This document shows positions 1 to 8,200 of a stretch of DNA of 14,078 bases, in pieces. The notes below the pieces were generated by a model that was not told the origin of the DNA, did not search any database, and saw only the letters and a program-made list of their open reading frames with translations. Every line of letters starts with the position of its first letter. Position 1 is the first letter of the stretch. The position numbers and the translations under genes are program-made. This DNA is from DASUGM01 sp036274055 (GTDB lineage: Bacteria > Acidobacteriota > Vicinamibacteria > Vicinamibacterales > SCN-69-37). The DNA is taken from positions 1-14,078 of the forward strand of contig DASUGM010000370.1 in assembly GCA_036274055.1 (NCBI GenBank), written 5' to 3'.

Positions 1-17
1 AAACCCCGCGACCCCAA

Positions 18-1235
18 TCAGGTGTCCTCAGTCGAGGTCGCTCGCGCCGCGATCACGATCCCGACGACCAGCAGCAGCGACCCCAGCACATACGGAGCGC
101 CCGGGTAGTGCAGATCGCGCCGCGGATTGATCGCCGCCGCGAACGTCTGCGAAAACAACTCAGGCCCGATGATCCCGGTGACGCCGGCGACGCTGGTCAG
201 CGCGCCCTGCAGCGCCCCCTGTTCCGACCGCGATACGTGGCGCGTCATCAGCCCCTGCGCCGCGGGCCCGAACAATCCCCAGAACGTCATGATCGGAATC
301 CCCAGCGCGAAGATCCAGCCGACCGGAGCCACGCCGTAGATGAAGAAGCCGGCGGCACCGCAGGCGAGACCGATCATCAGCGCGCGCCGCTCGCCAAACG
401 CCGTCACCGCGCGGCCGACCAGCGCTCCCTGCACGATCGCGAAGCAGACGCCGACAGCGGCAAGCGCCCACCCGACCTGCGTCGGTCCCCAGCCGTAGCG
501 ATAGTCGGTGTAGAGCACGAACACGCTCTGCAGCGCCTGGTGGGCGAGGTGGTAGAGAAAGTAAACGGAGGCGAGCGCGAACAGCTCGGGGTGACGGCGC
601 AGCAGCCTCAGCGCGCCGAATGCGTTGGCGCGTTTCCACGAAAACGGCGCGCGATGCGCGGCGTCGAGCGACTCCGGCAGCACGAAGATCCCATAGAACC
701 CGTTGGCGATGCTGAACGCCGCCGCGCACCAGAACGGCGCGCGCGGCCCGAACGTCGCCAGCATGCCGCCCAGCGCCGGCCCGATGATGAAGCCGGCGCC
801 GAAGGCGGCGCCAATCAAACCGAACGACTTGGCGCGATTCTCCGGCGTCGTGACGTCGGCGATGTAGGCGAACGCCGTCGGAATACTCGCGGCGGTCACG
901 CCCGACAGCAGCCGGCCGAGAAACAACCAGCCGAGCGACGGCGCCAGCGCCATCAGCACGTAGTCGAAGCCGAGGCCGAAGTTGGACAGCAACACGATCG
1001 GCCGGCGGCCGAACCGATCCGACAGCGATCCCAGCACCGGCGACGCGAAAAACTGCACGCCTGCCCAGGTCGTGCCGAACAATCCGATGGTCTGCGCGGC
1101 CGCAGCCATATCGCCGCCGCGGAACGCTTTGATCAACGCCGGCAGCACCGGGATGATCATCCCGAGCGCCAGCATGTCGAGCATCACGGTGACGAAGATG
1201 AACGTCACCGCGGCGCGCCGCGGCCCAGCGGTCAC
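18..1235 (-). CDS. TetA-like MFS drug exporter (TCR/Tet family)
   Basis: This is an inner-membrane major facilitator of 405 aa, the usual length for 12-helix drug:H+ antiporters. Hydrophobic segments run throughout. Motif A (GSLSDRFGRR) is at residues 69-78, in the loop after helix 2. An antiporter motif C-like stretch, rich in Gly and ending GPALGG, is at about residues 142-157. The first helix reads MLALGMIIPVLPAL, typical of TetA relatives. The start is GTG at 1235, which overlaps the TGA of the upstream peroxidase gene (GTGA, 4 bp), so translation is probably coupled. It is the last gene of a minus-strand run. By family it should export a small toxic compound; the substrate cannot be read from sequence. 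Family assignment is firm, tetracycline specificity is not implied. Confidence 0.9.
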   Translation of the reverse strand: MTAGPRRAAVTFIFVTVMLDMLALGMIIPVLPALIKAFRGGDMAAAAQTIGLFGTTWAGVQFFASPVLGSLSDRFGRRPIVLLSNFGLGFDYVLMALAPSLGWLFLGRLLSGVTAASIPTAFAYIADVTTPENRAKSFGLIGAAFGAGFIIGPALGGMLATFGPRAPFWCAAAFSIANGFYGIFVLPESLDAAHRAPFSWKRANAFGALRLLRRHPELFALASVYFLYHLAHQALQSVFVLYTDYRYGWGPTQVGWALAAVGVCFAIVQGALVGRAVTAFGERRALMIGLACGAAGFFIYGVAPVGWIFALGIPIMTFWGLFGPAAQGLMTRHVSRSEQGALQGALTSVAGVTGIIGPELFSQTFAAAINPRRDLHYPGAPYVLGSLLLVVGIVIAARATSTEDT

Positions 1236-1747
1236 GGCCGCATCGGCGATGCCGCGCGCAGCGCCGCGACGATCTCCGGCTCGATTTTTTCCGGCGTCTC
1301 ACGCGATCCGTAGCGCGCGATCACGTCGCCATCGCGGCCGACCAGGAACTTCGAAAAGTTCCATTTGATCGAGTCGAAGCCAAGCAGGCCGGTCTTGCGG
1401 GACTTGAGGAACGTGTAGAGCGGATGCTCACGATCGCCGTTGACCTCGATCTTCGCGAACATCGGGAAGGTCACGTCGTAGCGGGTCGTGCAGAACTCCT
1501 GAATGTCCTCGTGGTCGTCAGGCTCCTGGCCGCCGAACTGATTGCAGGGGAAGCCGAGCACGACCAGGCCGTCGTCCTTGTGGGCGCGATAGAGCCGTTC
1601 GAGGCCGGCGTATTGCGGCGTGTAGCCGCACGCGCTGGCGACGTTGACGATCAGCAGAACACGGTCCCGAAACGTGTCCATCGCCAGCCGGCGGCCGTCG
1701 ATCGTCGTGACCTCGATCCCATAGATGGATTCCGGCGGAGTCTTCAT
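1232..1747 (-). CDS. Glutathione peroxidase family protein (Cys type, probably thioredoxin-dependent)
   Basis: This cytoplasmic thiol peroxidase reduces H2O2 and organic hydroperoxides. It is 171 aa, normal for the family. The peroxidatic Cys is C40 in NVASACGYTPQY. The second signature LGFPCNQFGGQE spans 64-75 and includes Gln74. Trp129-Asn130 in KWNFSKFLV complete the Cys/Gln/Trp/Asn catalytic set. C86 in QEFC sits where yeast Gpx3 and plant enzymes have the resolving Cys, so reduction by thioredoxin is more likely than by glutathione (inference from family). The peroxidatic residue is an ordinary TGC codon, not selenocysteine. I chose ATG at 1747 rather than longer frames because the family fold starts at about residue 8 and this ATG overlaps the upstream MFS stop (ATGA). 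Its own TGA overlaps the start of the next MFS gene. Confidence 0.94.
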   Translation of the reverse strand: MKTPPESIYGIEVTTIDGRRLAMDTFRDRVLLIVNVASACGYTPQYAGLERLYRAHKDDGLVVLGFPCNQFGGQEPDDHEDIQEFCTTRYDVTFPMFAKIEVNGDREHPLYTFLKSRKTGLLGFDSIKWNFSKFLVGRDGDVIARYGSRETPEKIEPEIVAALRAASPMRP

Positions 1748-3030
1748 CCGTTCGATGCTAGCACCGGCACGGCCGCCGGCGGACGATCGGAAACCGGACG
1801 GAGAATTGCGTAACTGAGCACCACCATGCCGAGCAGCGTGACGATCGCAATCGCCTGGCCGGTGAGCGGCGGCAGGCCGCCGCGGTCGACGACGATGTAG
1901 GTGGTCAGGCTCCACAGCAGCGGCCCCGACACCGCCGAAAAGCGCCCGACCATTCCGTAAAGCCCGTAGAACTCACCGATCCGGTGTGGCGGCGTCAGCC
2001 GCAGCATGTACGGACGGTCCGCCGCCCAGACGCCACCGAGCGCGATCCCGGCCGCGCTCGTGACAATGAAGAGCCAGAAAATCGGCAACCTGAACATCCC
2101 GACCGCCGCCGCGAGGCTGAACACCGCCATCCACAGCCACAGCACGTAGTCGAGCGTGCGCTTGGGGCCGAGGCGATCGACAATCGCGCCCCAGACAAAC
2201 CCGCCGACGACCGCGCACGAGATCGCCGCCATCATCACGAGTTGCGCGCGGCCTTCGCCCTGCGCCTTGGTCAGACCGGTCGCGACCGCGACGTTGACCG
2301 TGTAGAGCGACATGTAGGCAATCACGGTGTTGATCGCATCGGTGTAAAACACCCGGCCGACGAGAAAACGCAGCAGGCCGGGATACTGGCGGCCGTCGCG
2401 CAGCGTTTGAATCGTTTCCTGCGTCGATTCCTTGATCACGTTCCAGCCGGCAATCGGCCGCGGCCGCGGATTGCCGCGCTCGTGCACGAACAGGAAGCAG
2501 GGAATCGCGAAGAGCAGGAACGCGATCGCGATCAGCAGGAACTGCGTCGCGCGATCGTCGACGAAGAAGCCGAGGCCGACCGCGACGTACGACCCGAGAT
2601 AGCCGATGCCAACGCCGTAGCCGCTGATGCGGCCGCGGTTCGCTTCGGTCGAGACTTCCGGCAGCATCGCATCGTAGAACTGCAGGCCGGCCTGATACGC
2701 CGCGTTCGCGATCACGAACAGCGCCACGGAGAGGGCGAACGGACCGCGCGCCAGCAGCGCCGTGCAGGCGACGCAGATCAGCGTGCTCCAGACCAGAAAA
2801 GGCATCCGCCGCCGCGCCCGATCCGTCATCGACCCGAGCAGCGGCGAGATGACGAAGATCGTGCCCATCGAGACCGAGGTGATCAGTCCGTAGACCCAGT
2901 CGGCGCGCGTCTCGCCGACGCGATCGCGAACGAAAAATGAGAAGTAGAGCGACACGACGCCCATCGAGAAGATCGTGTTGGCGAGGTCGTAGAGGATCCA
3001 GGAGACGACAGCGCGGCGGGGGATTGACAC
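1744..3030 (-). CDS. UMF1/Atg22-type MFS transporter
   Basis: This is an integral membrane carrier of 428 aa with about 12 hydrophobic segments. The N-terminus has the hallmark of the UMF1 (vacuole effluxer Atg22-like) branch: SWILYDLANTIFS at residues 10-22, with conserved Asp15 and Asn18 in helix 1. A motif-A-like loop GSMTDRARRR follows helix 2. Bacterial members have no well-defined substrate; the eukaryotic relative Atg22 exports amino acids from the vacuole, so amino-acid or metabolite efflux is only a suggestion. The start is GTG at 3030; in frame, an upstream stop at 3070-3072 leaves no other start. No clear Shine-Dalgarno is visible. The stop overlaps the start of the glutathione peroxidase gene (ATGA), so the two MFS genes and the peroxidase form one tight unit. 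Confidence 0.88.
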   Translation of the reverse strand: MSIPRRAVVSWILYDLANTIFSMGVVSLYFSFFVRDRVGETRADWVYGLITSVSMGTIFVISPLLGSMTDRARRRMPFLVWSTLICVACTALLARGPFALSVALFVIANAAYQAGLQFYDAMLPEVSTEANRGRISGYGVGIGYLGSYVAVGLGFFVDDRATQFLLIAIAFLLFAIPCFLFVHERGNPRPRPIAGWNVIKESTQETIQTLRDGRQYPGLLRFLVGRVFYTDAINTVIAYMSLYTVNVAVATGLTKAQGEGRAQLVMMAAISCAVVGGFVWGAIVDRLGPKRTLDYVLWLWMAVFSLAAAVGMFRLPIFWLFIVTSAAGIALGGVWAADRPYMLRLTPPHRIGEFYGLYGMVGRFSAVSGPLLWSLTTYIVVDRGGLPPLTGQAIAIVTLLGMVVLSYAILRPVSDRPPAAVPVLASNG

Positions 3031-3143
3031 GTTGGGGACGGGATCGGTCTGTGGAAAACTCCCCGGAGTTTACGTCAAGACGGGGACGGGGGTAGGTGCC
3101 TTGCGGCAGCACCCCCCGTCCCCGTTCCGACCCCGTCCCCGAC
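3031..3143. repeat. Intergenic imperfect palindrome of GGGGACGGG units (element 1)
   Basis: This element fills the whole gap between the UMF1 carrier start (3030) and the stop of the glycine-zipper gene (3144). The outer arms, 3031-3048 (gttggggacgggatcggt) and 3126-3143, match in inverted orientation at about 15 of 18 positions. The inner arms, 3081-3100 and 3106-3124 (cggggacgggggt core), form a strong hairpin with a loop of about 5 nt. A separate short palindrome lies at 3056-3071 in the left arm. The unit GGGGACGGG recurs four times in alternating orientation. It could act as a terminator for the upstream gene or as a REP/BIME-like element. Confidence 0.75.
3056..3071. promoter_or_regulatory. 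Perfect 7-bp palindrome, candidate operator or weak terminator
   Basis: aaactcc and ggagttt flank a 2-base centre, about 26 bp upstream of the UMF1 carrier GTG. On the minus strand it is followed by a short T tract (TTTTCC). It could be a repressor site for the downstream operon or the tail of a terminator. No promoter boxes could be placed confidently around it. Confidence 0.35.
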
Positions 3144-4205
3144 TTACTTCGGTTCTTTTTCGATCGTCACGATCGCCGGCGCCGTCAGCCGCACGGTCAG
3201 CGGCACGCCGGCCGCGATCGTCGCATCTTTGTTGCCGCCGGCCATGACCGCGCCGGTGCCGCCGGCCGCGCCCGCGGCGCTGCCGATCGCCGCGCCCTTC
3301 TTGCCGCCGATCGCCGCGCCAATGATCGCGCCGACGACGGCGCTGGCGCCGATCTTGGCGGTGGCGTCACCGGTGGGCGACTCGCCATCGCGATAAATCG
3401 TCTCGGTCTGCAGCGGCAGCTTGGCGCCGTCCGCGAGCACGAGCGAATGAAACCGAATGCCCAGCCGCGCGCGCTCCTTGAAGCGCCCGCCCGACTGCAC
3501 TGCGGTCACCGTGCCTTCGAGCCTCGCCCCGGCCGGAATTGCGGTTCGGCCATCGACCGTGACGTCGCGAGTCACCCGCGCGCTGACGCGGTCTTCGACT
3601 TTCGCCGTCTCGCTCGACACGCTTTGCTCCAGGCGAATGCCGATCACGGAGTCTTCCTTGACCGTCAGCTCTTCGAAACGTGGCGCGGGCGGCGGAGCGC
3701 TGACCGGCGCCGGTTCGAATGCCGCCGTCGTCGACGCGGTTCCCGGATCGGCGGTTTTCGTAGCCGGCGTCGGCGCTGGCCACTGCGCCGGTGGCGGCGC
3801 GGGCTGCGTGGAAGGCTCAGCTCGCGAGTCTGGCGCTGAGCCGTACCGTGTTTCCGCCGCGGGCGGCGTCTGCGTGTTCGTGGGCCGCGTCGGTGCGGGC
3901 GTCGCCTTTCTTGGGCTCGGAGCGGGCGCGATCGGCGCGCGCGACGCGCTGCGGTTGCGATCGGCGGCCGGCTCGACCGGAACGGTCGTTTCGGTGCGTG
4001 GAGCGTTCGGATCCGATGAGCTCGTCGAGGTCGCGAGCGGCGTCGTCGCGGGCGACGACGTCGCTGGATTCAGCGCGACGGAGGTCGCCGCCTCGGCCGG
4101 GGCCTCGGACTTCGGATTCGCCCGCAGCGCGAGGTAACCGCCAGCCGCGGCAACCGCGATGGAACCGGCTCCTACGACGGCGAGAACCAGGGCTTTTGGA
4201 GACAT
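3144..4205 (-). CDS. Membrane-anchored glycine-zipper protein with TrbI/VirB10-like beta domain (hypothetical)
   Basis: I do not recognise a specific function. The 353 aa protein has an N-terminal signal anchor (residues about 5-27, Ala/Val/Gly-rich). A Pro/Thr/Ala/Ser-rich, low-complexity linker follows to about residue 175. Residues about 182-284 look beta-rich, with an IPAGARLEGTV stretch that recalls the entry into the VirB10/TrbI C-terminal beta-barrel. A glycine zipper at about 285-324 (GAIIGAAIGGKKGAAIG) could insert into or span a membrane. A final strand (VPLTVRLTAPAIVTIE) closes the domain. The layout of anchor, Pro-rich spacer and outer domain suggests a periplasm-spanning envelope protein. 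No conjugation genes are nearby, so a role in type IV secretion is not supported. The start is ATG at 4205 with GAGG about 11 nt upstream. Element 1 follows the stop immediately. Confidence 0.75.
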   Translation of the reverse strand: MSPKALVLAVVGAGSIAVAAAGGYLALRANPKSEAPAEAATSVALNPATSSPATTPLATSTSSSDPNAPRTETTVPVEPAADRNRSASRAPIAPAPSPRKATPAPTRPTNTQTPPAAETRYGSAPDSRAEPSTQPAPPPAQWPAPTPATKTADPGTASTTAAFEPAPVSAPPPAPRFEELTVKEDSVIGIRLEQSVSSETAKVEDRVSARVTRDVTVDGRTAIPAGARLEGTVTAVQSGGRFKERARLGIRFHSLVLADGAKLPLQTETIYRDGESPTGDATAKIGASAVVGAIIGAAIGGKKGAAIGSAAGAAGGTGAVMAGGNKDATIAAGVPLTVRLTAPAIVTIEKEPK

Positions 4206-4420
4206 TTCACGTCAATCCTCAGCAAGGGACGTACCGTACGCCGTCGACGCCGTTTGCCCCCATTTTTCGCGGCCTTTCTCACGGGATCTGGCTAGCAGAG
4301 GACAGCTCGCCGTCATCCAACGGCCACAGTGCCTCGCACAAGGCGCGGAGGAGGCCGCAGGCGAGCACTTGCCCCGCGGCACCTGCGTTGCAGTTATCCC
4401 GGCCGCGAAAGGATATCTCC
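4206..4420. other. Divergent intergenic region
   Basis: This gap of about 215 bp separates two divergently transcribed envelope-protein genes and must hold promoters for both. I found no pair of -35/-10 hexamers close to consensus on either strand and no long repeat, only small self-complementary bits (cgtcgacg near 4242, cgtaccgtacg near 4231). No RNA gene is recognisable. Confidence 0.4.
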
Positions 4421-5164
4421 ATGCGTCAAATCAGTCGCGTCTTGCTTGCCGTGCTGCTCGTTATCGGCCCCGCGGCCACGTTGGCGTATGCCGTCTCCAT
4501 CGCCGACCTCGTAAATCTCCGCGCCAACGGCGTCTCCGACGAGATTCTGATCGCACTGATCCAGAACGATGGCACGGTTTTCAAGCTTTCGGCCGACGAC
4601 GTCCTCGAGCTCAAGAAACGGGGGTTGTCCGATCGCGTGGTGCTCGCGATGCTGCTCAACGGCAGACGCGGACAGACGAACGCGCCGGCTCCGGCGCCGA
4701 TCCCGGCGCCGCCTCCCGCCGCCGAGGAACCTCGCGCCCCCAGCCTCGGGCAAGTCACGCCCACGGACGAAGCGCAGCGCAGCCAACGCATCGACGTCGA
4801 CCGCCAGCCGGCGGTCATCAACGTCTCGCAAAACGTGACCCAGACGGTCGAGCAGGCGCAGCCCTCCAGCGAGCCCCAGTCCGTGCCGGTGGCATGCAAC
4901 CCGTACGGGTCGGTGTTCCCGTTCGCGTCCAACTGTTCGGCATCCCCGGCCTATCCCGCTTATGCGGCTTACCCGGTTTATCCGGCCTATTTCTCCAACG
5001 GCCCGGCGCGGGATGCGCGGGAGCGGGAGGCTCCCCGCCAGTACTGGGGCTTCAACGGCGAACGACGGCCCGATAGCTGGGCGCCCTCCGGCAACGATCG
5101 GCCGGCGGCTCCGCCGCCGGAGGCCAGGCGAGTCCCGGGATCGATCAGTTCGATCAAGAGATGA
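4421..5164 (+). CDS. Secreted protein with two helical repeats and a Tyr/Pro-rich tail (hypothetical)
   Basis: Function is unknown. The 247 aa protein starts with a signal peptide (MRQISRVLLAVLLVIGPAAT), likely cut after AYA at residue 24. Residues 26-81 form two similar helix-turn-helix-like units: SIADLVNLRANGVSDEILIALI and ADDVLELKKRGLSDRVVLAMLL. Each has the pattern (D)hhxLxxxGhSDxhhxxhh. Such paired units occur in exported bacterial proteins of unknown role, so they may be a binding module. The rest is low complexity: Pro/Ala-rich at about 86-105, then a Tyr-rich repeat YPAYAAYPVYPAY within residues 176-190, then a basic tail. The ATG at 4421 has AAAGGA (4408-4413) 7 nt upstream, which fixes the start. 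The next gene has its own promoter-like box, so the two need not form an operon. Confidence 0.75.
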   Translation: MRQISRVLLAVLLVIGPAATLAYAVSIADLVNLRANGVSDEILIALIQNDGTVFKLSADDVLELKKRGLSDRVVLAMLLNGRRGQTNAPAPAPIPAPPPAAEEPRAPSLGQVTPTDEAQRSQRIDVDRQPAVINVSQNVTQTVEQAQPSSEPQSVPVACNPYGSVFPFASNCSASPAYPAYAAYPVYPAYFSNGPARDAREREAPRQYWGFNGERRPDSWAPSGNDRPAAPPPEARRVPGSISSIKR

Positions 5165-5196
5165 CCTGCGGCTGAGCCGTTTTCGCCCTCCGCCGC

Positions 5197-5202
5197 TATA
5201 AT
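5197..5202 (+). promoter_or_regulatory. TATAAT -10 box upstream of the first M14 peptidase
   Basis: This is an exact consensus -10 hexamer, 47 bp before the ATG at 5250 and 32 bp after the stop of the preceding gene. No good -35 match sits 16-18 bp upstream (GAGCCG at 5174-5179), so strength would depend on other contacts. It gives a 5' leader of about 40 nt ending in GGAGG at 5240-5244, 5 nt before the start codon. Confidence 0.55.
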
Positions 5203-5249
5203 CGCGGTTTGTGCGGATGACGCCCGGTCATTCGTGGGTGGAGGCGATC

Positions 5250-8200
5250 ATGAAAACTCGAACTGGATGGCTGGCAGCGGCCCTGGGCCTGACGCTGGTC
5301 ATCGGACTGAGCGGCGCTCCGCTCGCGGCCGGTCAGGCAGCGGCGTCAAAGCAGCGCAACGACGATGAATACACGAGGCGCATCAAGGAGAACACTCCGG
5401 ATCCGCGCATTCTGACCGACCTGGTCGATCACATGCCGGTGTCGGACACGGTGCCGTCGCCGCTGAAATTCCTGGGCTACGTTCCCGGCGAAAACAACCG
5501 CGTCACGTATCACGCCGACATCGTCCGCTACCTGCAGGCGCTCGACAAAGCGTCGGACCGCGTGACGATGTGGGAGATCGGCAAGAGCGAAGAGGGCCGG
5601 CCGATGGTCGCCGTCGCGATTGCCGACGAGCAGACGATCAAGCAGCTCGACAAGTACAAACAGATCACCGCGCAGCTCACCGACCCGCGCAAGATCACCG
5701 AGGCGCAGGCGCAGCAGCTGATCCGGACCGGCAAGCCGATCTACTACGCGAGCGGCAGCATCCACACGCCTGAAGTCGGGTCGCCGGAGATGTTGACGGA
5801 GCTGGCGTTCCGTCTGGCCGTCGAAGAGACGCCGTTCATTCAGACGATTCGCAACAACGCGATCTTCGTGTTCACGCCGGTGAGCGAAGTCGACGGCCGC
5901 GAGCGCATGGTCGACGGCCGGCGCGCGCAGGAAGCCGGGCAGCCGAATCCTGGTCTCGTCTACTGGGGCAAGTACGTCCAGCACGACAACAACCGCGACG
6001 GCATCGGCAAGGGCCTGAACCTCACGCGCAACATGATGAAGTCGTTTCTCGACCTGCATCCGCAGGTGCTGCACGACCTGCATGAGTCGGTGAATCTGCT
6101 CTACGTCTCGACCGGTCACGGCCCGTATAACCCGATCGTCGCGCCGATTCAGGTGAACGAGTGGTGGTGGCTCGCGCAGACGGAAATCATGGAGATGACC
6201 AAGCGCGGCGTTCCCGGGGTGTGGACGTTCGACTACTACGACGGCTGGGTTCCGAACTACATGTTCTGGATCGGCGTCACCCACAACTCGATCGGCCGCT
6301 TCTACGAGACGCAGAGCTACGGCGGCGGCGGAGGACGCGCGGGCGCGCCGCCCGCGGCTGCAGGCGCGACGCCTCCGGCCGCTGGTGCTGCTGGTGGAGC
6401 CGGCGCGGGCGCGCAGCCGCCTGCGCAGCAGCCGCCGGCGGGGCGCGGCTTTGGCGGCGGCACGATCGGCGGCAACAGCCGCGAGTGGTACCGTCCGAAT
6501 CCGAGCCCGGGCGACGTGCGCTGGAGCGGACGCGCGAACATCAACATGCAGCAGTCGGCGCTGTTGATCGCGCTCAACGCGGTGGCGAAGAACCGCGAGA
6601 TGTTCCTCGAGAACTACTACATCAAGAACAAGCAGATGATCGAGCAGGGCCGCAACAAGGCGCCCTACGCCTACGTCGTGCCGGCGAATCAGCGCCGCAA
6701 GGTCGAAGCCGCGGATCTGATGAACCTGCTGCGCTTCGAAGGCGCCGACGTCAGCACGGCGACCAGTGCGTTCACCGTCGGTGACGTCCAGGTCGCGGCC
6801 GGCGATTACGTCGTCCGTATGGACCAGCCGTACGGCGGCGTCGTCGAGACGCTGCTCGGCCAGCAGTGGTACCCGGCGGACAATCCGAGCCCGTATGACG
6901 ACACCGGCTGGTACATCCCCGGACTGCGCAACATCAAGGCGGTGAAGATCAACGACAAGAGCGTGCTCGACAAGCCGATGTCGGTGGCGACGGCGGACTT
7001 CAAGGTGCCGGGCGTGATTTCCGGAACTGGCAACACGATCGTCATCGATCACACCGCAGAAAACACGCTGATGACGTTCCGTTTCCAGAACAAGGACGTC
7101 AAGATGTCGGCCGCCGAAGCGCCGTTCGACATGGGCGGTCATCACTTCGCCGCCGGATCGTTCATCATCACGAACGCGAATCGCGGCGCACTCGAGTCGC
7201 AGATTCGTGAACTCGGGCTCAGCGCGTGGGCGACATCGACCGCGCCGTCGGTGGCGATGCACGACCTCGACGTGCCGCGCATCGGCTACATCCACTCGTG
7301 GGGCAGCACGCAGGACGAAGGCTGGGTGCGGATGGCGCTCGACAAGCTCAAGGTGCCGTACACCTACTTCGGCGAGAACCTCGTGCGGCAGGGCAACCTG
7401 CGGGCGAAGTACGACGTGCTGCTGTACCCGCACGCGCAGGTGAACGCGGACACCGAAGGCATGCCGACGACCGGCAATCCGGTGCCGTACAAGAAGACGG
7501 ACCTCACGCCGAACATCGGCACCGCGCCGGATCAGACCGACGATACGCGCGGCGGCCTTGGCAAGGACGGCCTTCGCGAGCTGGCGAAGTTCGTCGCCGA
7601 CGGCGGCGTCGTGATCACGGAGGGCGCGACGTCGACGCTGTTCCCGCGTTATCAGCTGACGACCGGGATCACGATCGACACGCCGACCGGATTCTGGACG
7701 TGCGGATCGGTGTTGAAGGCGGTGCTCACCGACAAGACCAGCCCGATCGTCTACGGATACGACCAGAACACGATGGCGATTATGTTCGCCAGCAGCCCGA
7801 TCTTCGGGCTGGGTACTCCGAGCGGGGGCGCGGCCGGCGGCGGCCGTGGCGGCATTCAGGGCTGCGGCGGATCGGGTGGCGGCCGCGGCAGCAACGCGGT
7901 CGACGGCGTCGGCGGCGGCAACACGCAGCCGATGGCGGCGCCCGCGCGACTGGCGACCCTGGACGGTCCGGCGCCTCCGGCGCCGCCTGCTGGCGGCGGT
8001 GGCGGCCGCGGAGGTTTCCCGGGCGGGGGCGGTCGTGGTGCCGGCCGCGGCGGCGGTGCGGGTGCTGGCGATGCCGGCGCCGCGCCTGGCATCGGCCCGG
8101 CCGCGTTCGGTGTGCCGGCGGCGGGCGCGCCGCGCGTGATCCTGTCTTACCCGAGCGACGGCAACGACATTCTTCTCTCCGGCGGTCTCGTCGGCGGCGA

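Noticed and set aside
108..1313. Plus-strand open frame opposite the TetA-like exporter
   Set aside because: The composition is almost entirely Arg, Glu, Gln and Pro, with no hydrophobic core, while the minus strand encodes a clear 12-helix MFS protein.
1615..1640. Selenocysteine at the peroxidatic position of the glutathione peroxidase
   Set aside because: The codon reads TGC on the coding strand, so it is an ordinary cysteine.
3144..4205. Type IV secretion or conjugation protein TrbI/VirB10
   Set aside because: Only a local IPAG-type beta segment and overall layout agree. There are no other tra, trb or vir genes in the window.
4361..4413. Promoter (TTGCCC, 18 bp, GTTATC) for the helical-repeat gene
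   Set aside because: The -10 match is too poor to support a call.
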